64,000 nucleotides of DNA, taken from the NCBI GenBank assembly GCA_019116345.1, contig DXBV01000025.1:1-64000 (forward strand), given 5' to 3'. This stretch comes from Candidatus Allofournierella merdipullorum (GTDB lineage Bacteria; Bacillota; Clostridia; Oscillospirales; Ruminococcaceae). The position numbers and the translations under genes are program-made. The notes under the pieces are model-generated. The model made no database searches, was not told the DNA's origin, and saw only the letters and a program-made list of their open reading frames with translations. Every line of letters starts with the position of its first letter. The stretch's first letter is position 1. Positions 35,548-42,863 of this stretch are shown here, one piece after another.

Positions 35548-36168
35548 ATGAAACGAGTTTATATCACTGCCGTCCCGCTGGACAGCAACTTCGCCATCCA
35601 GCGCCAGACGGCGCTGCCCGCCAACTACACCGCCCACCACCCGCCCCGGGCGGCCTATTACCCCATCGTGCCCGTTATTGAGGACACCGCCCGCCCCGGA
35701 GACGAGGTGCGGGTGATCGCCGTGCGCCAGACCAACGCGCCCCACAGCGAGAACCTGGAGATCTTCCGCCGGGAGCTGGAGGAGCTGGGCCTGCCCTTCA
35801 CCCTCACCGACCTGACGGTGCCGGAGACCCAGCAGAAGAACGCCCTGCTGGACCTGTTCGAGGCCCTCACCGGCTGCATGGAGCCGGACGCCTGCTACTA
35901 CGCCTGCGTCACCTTCGGCACCAAGACCTGGCCGCTGGTGCTCTCCTCGGCGCTGCGCTACGCCGAAAAGCTGCTGGACGGCACCGAGGTCAAGGGCGTT
36001 TACTACCGGGAGATCACCCGCAAGGCGGGGGAGCAGACCGGCGTGGCCCAGTACGACGTGAGCGCCCTGTTCACGCTGGATTCCATCATCGACCTGGCCG
36101 CCGGGGCCGGCGTGGAGAATCGGCAGGCCTTTTTGCGGCTGCTGCTGCACCCCGACCGGGAGGCGTGA
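35548..36168 (+). CDS. TM1812/Csx2-like (CARF-fold-like) protein, no obvious effector domain
   Basis: MKRVYITAVPL...YYPIVPVIEDTARPGDEVRVIAVRQ...VPETQQKNALLDLFEALTGCMEPDACYYACVTFGTKTWPLVLSSALRYAEKLLDGTEVKGVYYREI...YDVSALFTLDSII; parallels the TM1812 layout (DITHGFRSLP-like element then GIYYG). Confidence 0.5.
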   Translation: MKRVYITAVPLDSNFAIQRQTALPANYTAHHPPRAAYYPIVPVIEDTARPGDEVRVIAVRQTNAPHSENLEIFRRELEELGLPFTLTDLTVPETQQKNALLDLFEALTGCMEPDACYYACVTFGTKTWPLVLSSALRYAEKLLDGTEVKGVYYREITRKAGEQTGVAQYDVSALFTLDSIIDLAAGAGVENRQAFLRLLLHPDREA

Positions 36169-36170
36169 CC

Positions 36171-37214
36171 ATGACAGAGCAACTGCAAGAACTGGAACGC
36201 CGCATCGAGGAACACCCTCTGTGGCGTCTGCCCGGGGAGCAGCGGCTGCAGGACACCGCCCGCTGGCAGGAGCTGTGGCTGCTGGTGATGCGCCGCAAGG
36301 GGTTCCTGCAAAAGGTGGAGCGCCGGCTGCAAAGCCAGGAGAACGTTCTGGCCGAGGACGAGGACGAACTGCAAAGCGCCCGTTTCAGCGGCGCGGGGCG
36401 GCGTCGGCAGCAGTACGACAGCTGCGCCTTTGCCGAGAGCCTGCGGGCGGCGGTGAAAGGCTACGCCCCCGAAAAAGGCGGTTCGTTCCTTGCCTATTTC
36501 GACGCCATTTACGAAAAAGACCTGCACCGGGCGGCCAACCGGGAACAGGGCCAGCGGCAGGAGAGCGCCCAGCCTCTGACCCGGTGGGAGACGAACCTGT
36601 GGAAAGAGCTTTGCCGCCTGACGGAAAAACGGGGGCTGGACCCCCGGGAGCTGCCCGCCCGCTTTTACGTTGAACTGGCGGACGTGCTGGGCGTGCGTCC
36701 GGAGCAGCTGGAGCGGGTGATCCGCAAGTGCAGCGCCACCCGGTGGATCACCTCGCTGGACCGGGAGGAGGACGACCCTTTGCCCGAGCCGGAGGACCTG
36801 TCCGCCCGCAGTGAGATGGACCGTCTGGAGAGCGTCCAGTTGGTCATGGAGTCCATCGCTCTGTTCGCCGAGCGGGACGCGGCGGAATACCCCCGGCTGT
36901 TCTTCACCACCGACGTGCTGGCGCCCATGCGGGCCCAGGAGCCCACGGTGGACCCCACCGTCTACTGCGCGCTGCTGGAAAAGCAGGAGCCGCTGCTCTG
37001 GGCCCGGGTGTTCCCCCGGGGCTACATCGATTTCGTGTTCCTGCCGCCCCCGGCGCCGGACACCCTGCGCCATCTGCTGGCGGCGCGGATGGGCCACCCG
37101 CTGCAGGATTCCACCATCGCCGCCTTCAAGGAAGTCACCCCGGCGGCGGTGAGCTACCAGCGCAAGCGGTACACCACCGCCATGCGGCTGCTGGCCGCCC
37201 AGCTGCGGGACTGA
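36171..37214 (+). CDS. Divergent sigma-70-like protein with unusual C-terminal extension
   Basis: AESLRAAVKGYAPEKGGSFLAYFDAIYEKDLHR resembles sigma region 2 (DPEKG-FxxYF); WITSLDREEDDPLPEPEDL resembles sigma SLD linker; ATG 3 nt after previous stop. Confidence 0.5.
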   Translation: MTEQLQELERRIEEHPLWRLPGEQRLQDTARWQELWLLVMRRKGFLQKVERRLQSQENVLAEDEDELQSARFSGAGRRRQQYDSCAFAESLRAAVKGYAPEKGGSFLAYFDAIYEKDLHRAANREQGQRQESAQPLTRWETNLWKELCRLTEKRGLDPRELPARFYVELADVLGVRPEQLERVIRKCSATRWITSLDREEDDPLPEPEDLSARSEMDRLESVQLVMESIALFAERDAAEYPRLFFTTDVLAPMRAQEPTVDPTVYCALLEKQEPLLWARVFPRGYIDFVFLPPPAPDTLRHLLAARMGHPLQDSTIAAFKEVTPAAVSYQRKRYTTAMRLLAAQLRD

Positions 37215-37306
37215 ACCTTCCCAGAGAAAACGCCGGCCGGGACGGGCAATTTTTGCCCCCCGGCCGCATATGTTGTTGACAGCCCGGCTGCGGGCGGGGA
37301 GTGACG

Positions 37307-38677
37307 ATGAGCAAAAACCGAGTGATCTTTCTTGCCGGCGCGGCGGCGGCGCTGGCCGCGGCGGCGGGGCTTTTGTTCTGGCGGCAGAGCAGCCGGCTTA
37401 TGCTGGATTTTTCTTACAGCGACGAGGCCTTCGGCAACCCGCTGATGGGTTTTGCGCCCTCCGCCTGGCACAGCGAGGTGGCCGAGGACGTGACCCTGCT
37501 GTACATGGACATCACCTGGCGGGAGCTGGAACCGGAGGAAGGGGTGTTCGACTGGGCCGCCATCGAGGAGGAAAACCAGCTGGAGCGCTGGCGCAAGGAG
37601 GGCAAGCACATCCTGCTGCGCTTCGTGTGCGATCTGCCCGGCGACGAGGCTCACATGGACATTCCCGACTGGCTCTGGGAAAAGACCGGCGGCGCGGGCG
37701 TTGCCTATGACAACTCCTACGGCCGCGGCTTTTCGCCGGATTACAGCCACCCGGAGTTCATCGCCTGCCACCGGCGGGCGGTGGAGGCGCTGGGCGAGCG
37801 CTACGGCGGCGACGACTTCATCAGCTTCATCGAGCTGGGCAGCCTGGGCCACTGGGGCGAGTGGCACATCCGTTCCTCCCGGGGGCTGCCTCCCATGCCC
37901 CAGCGGGAAGTGCGGGAGCAGTACATCGAGCCCTGGACCGAGGCCTTTCCCAACGCCCGCATCCTGATGCGCCGCCCCTTCGCGGAGGCGAAGGAACACG
38001 GCTTCGGCCTGTACAACGACATGGCCGGCCACCCCGAGGCCACCGCCGAGTGGCTGGGCTGGATCGCCGAGGGCGGGGAATACGACCAGACCGGCGAGGA
38101 AAACGGCCTTGTGCCCATGACCGACGCCTGGCGGACCGCCCCGGTGGGCGGGGAGTTCACCAGCTCGCTGCCCATGGAGCAGATGCTGGACACGGACCTG
38201 GAGACCACCCTCGGCCTTCTGCGGGATTCCCACACCACCTTCCTGGGCCCCAAGATCGCCGACGAGGAGTTCCCCGAGGGCTACGACGCGGTGCTTTTGA
38301 GTCTGGGCTACCGGCTCTGGATCTCCCGGGCGGAAATTTCCCCCGGGCTGCTGGGCGGGGCGGACGTGACGCTGACCTGGCAGAACAGCGGCTCCGCGCC
38401 CCTGTACGCCGACTGGCCGGTGTACCTGCAGGCCGTGGACGAGGCGGGCCGGGTACTGGAACAGGCGCAGGTGGAACTGGAGCTTTCCGGCCTTTTGCCC
38501 GGCGAAACGGCCGAGACCGTCACCCGTCTGCCTTCCGCGAAGCTGCGGGGGAAAGACGCCTGCGCCGCGCTGCGGCTGGTCATCGTGGACCCGCTCACCG
38601 GCCGGCCGGCGGTGCGTTTTGCCAACCGGGAGGCGGCAGGGGAGGACACGGCGCTGGTTTTGTGGAAAGGATTGTAA
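37307..38677 (+). CDS. DUF4832-type glycosidase-like protein, membrane-anchored
   Basis: N-terminal TM; NPLMGFAPSAWHSEVAEDVTLLYMDITWRELEPEEGVFDW; FIELGSLGHWGEWH; C-terminal beta-sandwich-like region. Confidence 0.75.
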   Translation: MSKNRVIFLAGAAAALAAAAGLLFWRQSSRLMLDFSYSDEAFGNPLMGFAPSAWHSEVAEDVTLLYMDITWRELEPEEGVFDWAAIEEENQLERWRKEGKHILLRFVCDLPGDEAHMDIPDWLWEKTGGAGVAYDNSYGRGFSPDYSHPEFIACHRRAVEALGERYGGDDFISFIELGSLGHWGEWHIRSSRGLPPMPQREVREQYIEPWTEAFPNARILMRRPFAEAKEHGFGLYNDMAGHPEATAEWLGWIAEGGEYDQTGEENGLVPMTDAWRTAPVGGEFTSSLPMEQMLDTDLETTLGLLRDSHTTFLGPKIADEEFPEGYDAVLLSLGYRLWISRAEISPGLLGGADVTLTWQNSGSAPLYADWPVYLQAVDEAGRVLEQAQVELELSGLLPGETAETVTRLPSAKLRGKDACAALRLVIVDPLTGRPAVRFANREAAGEDTALVLWKGL

Positions 38678-38729
38678 CGCGCGCTGAAACAAAGGCGGAA
38701 AAAACGTCACTTTGCCAGCGCCGGAACGC

Positions 38730-38758
38730 TTCACAGATGGCGGTTTTTGTGCTATCAT
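38730..38758 (+). promoter_or_regulatory. pel operon promoter: TTCACA-17-TATCAT (extended TGc)
   Basis: Read directly, upstream of the GEMM-like aptamer. Confidence 0.65.
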
Positions 38759-38780
38759 GAGGTATACTGATATAAATTAT

Positions 38781-38854
38781 CGGCAAACACGGGCAAACCC
38801 GTGGACGCAAAGCCTTAGTGCCTAAACAGAGTTTTCTGCATGGTTGACTGGCCG
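38781..38854 (+). ncRNA. GEMM-like (cyclic di-GMP-I type) riboswitch aptamer with very short P1b
   Basis: CACGGGCAAACCCGTGGACGCAAAGCCTTAGTGCCTAAACAGAGTTTTCTGCATGGTTGACTGGCCG: conserved GGCAAACC, GGACGCAAAGCC, CCTAA and ATGGTTG blocks in order. Confidence 0.75.
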
Positions 38855-38883
38855 CAACGCTCTTTGTTGCGGCCGGTTTTTTT
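38850..38883 (+). terminator. Riboswitch expression-platform terminator
   Basis: ggccgcaac-gctcttt-gttgcggcc-gg-ttttttt; shares GGCC with the aptamer 3' strand. Confidence 0.85.
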
Positions 38884-38901
38884 GTATAAAGGAGATTGTC
38901 T

Positions 38902-41900
38902 ATGCCCACCGAATACGACGCTCTGACAATGACCGGCTCCGGCGGCGCGGTATCCTTTGCCCTCACAAAGATCTCCGCCGACAAAATGCCCGAGACCATC
39001 AACGGCGAGAGCGGCCACCACATCTGCTATGTGAAGGTGCTGACCGAGCTGATCGCCCGGGAGCTGACGCGGCAGACCGGCCGCTACGGCCTGGACGAGG
39101 AGAAGATCGGGCAGATCGCGCTGGCCTCCTGCCTGCACGACATCGGCAAGTCCCGTATTCCTCAGGCCATTCTGGAAAAGCGGGGCGTGCTGACCCCGGT
39201 GGAATACGACATCGTGAAAAAGCACACCACCCTGGGGGGCGAGCTGATCGACCGCTTCGGCGCTTCGCTGGACCCCCAGATCCGGGCCTATGCCCGGGAC
39301 GTGTGCCTGTTCCACCACGAGCGGTTCGACGGCACGGGCTATCCCCACGGGCTGAAGGGCAGCGACATCCCCATCTGGGCGCAGATCGTCTCCATTGCCG
39401 ACGCCTACGAGGCCATCACCTCCGAGCGCAGCTACAAAAAGGCCCTCTCCCGGGACGTGGCGCTGGAGATGATCTCCAACGGCATGTGCGGCGTGTTTGA
39501 CCCGCTGCTGGTCCAGTGCCTCATCCGGGTGGCGGACCACCGCCATCTGGAGGACATCCGCAGCAGCCTGATGACCTCCCGGGCGCTGCACATCGACCCC
39601 TACGCCCTGCCGCCCAAAAAGGTGCTGCTGATGGGCAACCTGCGGTATGTGACGCCTCAGTTCCTGGAGGACAGCTTCCCCGGCGCCCACATCTCCGTCA
39701 TCGGAAAATGCGCCCAGGACCCGGGCCGGGGCGTGAAGGTCTACGACGCGGAGGCCCCCAACTACAAGGCCATTCTGGGCACCTACGATTTTGACCTCAT
39801 CATCTACTTTTCCAACGAGCTGACCTACGACACCATCGCCCCCAGCGACACCGAGACCCTGCGCCAGGTGATGAAGGCCGGCAAGTACCTGGCGGGCGAG
39901 ACCAAGTTCCTCTATCTCTCCTCCCTGGACGCCGCCTTCGACGGCTCCAGCGACCGGGGCATCATCGCCGCCGCCAAGGAGAACGTCTGCCTTTACTGGG
40001 CAAGGCAGAACCACATCAACCTCAAGATCGTGCGCATCCCTTACCTTTACAACGGCGCCGCCGAGGACGACTTCCTCCACGACCTGTTCCAGGAGATGCG
40101 CACCCGCCGCACGGTGCGGCTGCGGGAGAGCGAGTCCTCCGAGCTGCACTTTCTCTCCCTGAGCGACCTTTCGGCGCTGATCGTGCGGCTGGCCGACTCC
40201 TGGGCGCCGGGCGAGGGCATCCTCACGGTGAACGACGATTTCCACATCACCTTCGGCCAGCTGTGCAAAGAGCTTGCCCCGCTGGCGCCGGGCGTGACCT
40301 TTGACTTCACCGGCAAGAACCCGCCCAAGCGTCTGGAGCTGAAGAACACCGCCCTCAAGCAGCAGTACAGCTGGTTCGCCGCCGTCTCGCTGCTCACCGA
40401 CCTGCCGGACGAATACCAGGCCTATCAGGCCAGCCTCGGGCCCCGGCGCTCTTTGTGGAAAAAGCTGGCGGCCCTTCTGGGACGGCACTCCACCCCGCTG
40501 CGCATCGCGGAGACGGCGCTTTTGTTCCTTCTCTGCGAATTTCTGGTGCGGCTCACCGACTCGGCGCTGTTTTTCTCGCTGGTGGACTTCCGCCTGGCGT
40601 ACATCGTCATCATCGCCACCCTCTACGGCCTGCCCTACGGCATGAGCGCCGCCGCCCTGTGCTCCCTTTCCTGGATCACCGCCAAGGTGCTGGACGGCAC
40701 CAGCTGGCTGACCCTGTTCTATGAACCCACCAACTGGCTCACCTTCATCTTTTTCTTCCTGGTGGGCGGCATCTGCGGCTATGTGAAGCTGAAAAAGGAC
40801 GACCAGATCCGCTTCACCACCGAGGAAAACCGCCTGCTGGAGGCAAAGCTGGCCTTTACCCGCCAGATCTACGAGGACACCTTCCGGGAAAAGCAGGATC
40901 TGAAAAAGCAGATCATCGGCTCGAAGGACAGCTTCGGCAAGATCTTCGACATCACCCGCCAGCTGAACACGGTGGACTCCCGGGAGCTGTATCTCAAGAT
41001 CGTGGACAGCTTCGAAGGCATTCTGGAAAACAAGACCCTCAGCGTCTATTCCATCAGCCAGGACAGCGGCTTCGGCCGGCTGGAAGTGGCCTCCCGCAGC
41101 ATCATGCACGACGTCTCCCGCTCCATCTCCCTGGACACCTACGCCCCGGTGATGGAGGCGGTGAACAAGGACGAAGTGTGGCGCAACACCCATTTTTTGC
41201 CCAACATGCCCATGTTCGCCTGCGGCATCCGCCAGGGCGACAAGCCCCTGCTGCTCATCTTCATCTGGAGCGCCCAGACGCACCAGCGCTCGCTGTATTA
41301 TGTGAACCTGTTCCGCATCCTGTGCGATCTGACCCAGATGTCCTTCATCCGCGCCCACGACTACAGCCGCGACATGCACGACCGGCAGTATGTGGGCCAC
41401 ACCGTTCTGCAGAACGCCGCCACCTTCCGCAATTCGCTGCACGTCTTCCGGGAATTGGAGGAGCGCCGGGTCTTTCAGTTCTTGCAGCTGAAGGTGGACG
41501 CCGGCGGCCGCTCCCAGGAGGAGCTGAGCAAACTGCTGGCCCGATGCGTGCGCACCAACGACGTGGCGGGCCTTCTGGAGGACGGCAGCGTCTGGCTGCT
41601 TTTGTCCCAGGCGGGGGAGGAGGACCTGAAATTCATTCTGCCCCGCTTCGAGCGGCTGGGCCTTTCGGCGCAGGTGACCCCGGTGCCCGACCCGGGCGAG
41701 CTGCCGGCCGCGCCTGTGACCGCCGGGCCTGCCCCGGAAAAAGCGGCCCCGGAGGCCGCGCCTTCCGCGGCCGCGGAAGAAAAACCGCCCCGGACGCCTC
41801 CGGCAAAAACGCCCAAGGCCCCGGTCAAAAAGCCGGCCCCGCCGCCGGCGCGCCGGCGGGCAAAGGCCGCGAAGAGCGCCTCCGGCCTTCTGGAACTTCT

Positions 41901-41928
41901 GGACCAGCTGCTGGGCGGGCGGCGCTGA
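38902..41928 (+). CDS. HD-GYP + epimerase-like + TM + GAF/degenerate-GGDEF PelD-like fusion
   Basis: HDIGK (39136-39150), HHERFDGTGYP (39313-39345); KKVLLMGNLRYV..; 4 TM; C-terminal RTNDVAGLLEDGSVW with RxxD (41551-41562). Confidence 0.85.
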   Translation: MPTEYDALTMTGSGGAVSFALTKISADKMPETINGESGHHICYVKVLTELIARELTRQTGRYGLDEEKIGQIALASCLHDIGKSRIPQAILEKRGVLTPVEYDIVKKHTTLGGELIDRFGASLDPQIRAYARDVCLFHHERFDGTGYPHGLKGSDIPIWAQIVSIADAYEAITSERSYKKALSRDVALEMISNGMCGVFDPLLVQCLIRVADHRHLEDIRSSLMTSRALHIDPYALPPKKVLLMGNLRYVTPQFLEDSFPGAHISVIGKCAQDPGRGVKVYDAEAPNYKAILGTYDFDLIIYFSNELTYDTIAPSDTETLRQVMKAGKYLAGETKFLYLSSLDAAFDGSSDRGIIAAAKENVCLYWARQNHINLKIVRIPYLYNGAAEDDFLHDLFQEMRTRRTVRLRESESSELHFLSLSDLSALIVRLADSWAPGEGILTVNDDFHITFGQLCKELAPLAPGVTFDFTGKNPPKRLELKNTALKQQYSWFAAVSLLTDLPDEYQAYQASLGPRRSLWKKLAALLGRHSTPLRIAETALLFLLCEFLVRLTDSALFFSLVDFRLAYIVIIATLYGLPYGMSAAALCSLSWITAKVLDGTSWLTLFYEPTNWLTFIFFFLVGGICGYVKLKKDDQIRFTTEENRLLEAKLAFTRQIYEDTFREKQDLKKQIIGSKDSFGKIFDITRQLNTVDSRELYLKIVDSFEGILENKTLSVYSISQDSGFGRLEVASRSIMHDVSRSISLDTYAPVMEAVNKDEVWRNTHFLPNMPMFACGIRQGDKPLLLIFIWSAQTHQRSLYYVNLFRILCDLTQMSFIRAHDYSRDMHDRQYVGHTVLQNAATFRNSLHVFRELEERRVFQFLQLKVDAGGRSQEELSKLLARCVRTNDVAGLLEDGSVWLLLSQAGEEDLKFILPRFERLGLSAQVTPVPDPGELPAAPVTAGPAPEKAAPEAAPSAAAEEKPPRTPPAKTPKAPVKKPAPPPARRRAKAAKSASGLLELLDQLLGGRR

Positions 41929-41963
41929 CACAACCATCGACTGCGCAAAGGGAACGAAACAAC

Positions 41964-42863
41964 ATGCTTTGGTACGAAATCGTTTTTTGGGTGCTGCTGG
42001 CGGTGCATCTGCTCTGCTGCGCCCTCATCTACGTCGGCGTGCGCACCGGGATTTTGAAGGTGCGCCGGCTGATGGTGCCGGTGGCGCTGCTTGTCCCCTT
42101 CTGGGGCGAGGTGCTGGTGCTGGTGATGCATTTCCAGATCCTCTGCCGCCAGACCGACCGCAGCGAGGTGGGGGTGGAGAAGTTCCGGGTGGACTCGGAG
42201 CTCTACAAGGCCATCCAGCGGGACGACAGCCGGGTGTCCGGTTCCACCGTCTCCATGGAGGAGGCGCTGATCGTGAACACCCCCAAGGAGCGCCGCGCCC
42301 TCATCATGGACATCCTGAACGACAACCCCAAGGCCTATGTGGAATTTCTGAAGATGGCCGGCAACAACGACGACACCGAGGTGGTGCACTACGCCGTTAC
42401 CGCCATGGTGCACATCGCGAAGGAGAACGACCAGACCCTCTGGGAGCTGGAGCAGAAGTACGCCCAGAACCCCAACGACCCCCAGCTGCTGGCGACCTAC
42501 TGCGACTTTTTGTGGCGCTGCCTGGAGCAGGGGCTGATGCAGGGCCAGGTGGAGCGGATGAACCGCAACCTGTTTGACGCCCTCATCCAGAAAAAGATGC
42601 GCCTCGGCCCCGCCGTCGCATCCGACTATCTGCGCTGCATCCAGAACAACATGGAGCTAAAAAACTACACCGCGGCCGCCGCCAGCCTTGAGAACGCCCT
42701 GCGGTTCTGGCCCCGCAACGAGGACTTTTTGATCCAGAAGATCCAGTATCTGGCGGATCTGGGGCGGGGCGAGGAGCTGCAGGAGCTGCTGAGCCAGCTG
42801 GAGAAAAAAGACCTGTATCTCACCGCAAAGGTGAAAGAGGTGATCGCATTTTGGAAAGACTGA
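41964..42863 (+). CDS. pelE: PelE-like membrane/TPR protein
   Basis: N-terminal TM segments followed by helical repeats; position between PelD- and PelA-like genes. Confidence 0.65.
   Translation: MLWYEIVFWVLLAVHLLCCALIYVGVRTGILKVRRLMVPVALLVPFWGEVLVLVMHFQILCRQTDRSEVGVEKFRVDSELYKAIQRDDSRVSGSTVSMEEALIVNTPKERRALIMDILNDNPKAYVEFLKMAGNNDDTEVVHYAVTAMVHIAKENDQTLWELEQKYAQNPNDPQLLATYCDFLWRCLEQGLMQGQVERMNRNLFDALIQKKMRLGPAVASDYLRCIQNNMELKNYTAAAASLENALRFWPRNEDFLIQKIQYLADLGRGEELQELLSQLEKKDLYLTAKVKEVIAFWKD

Noticed and set aside
38815-41937. 1040-aa minus-strand ORF
   Set aside because: Antisense to the HD-GYP/PelD fusion gene; low-complexity shadow.
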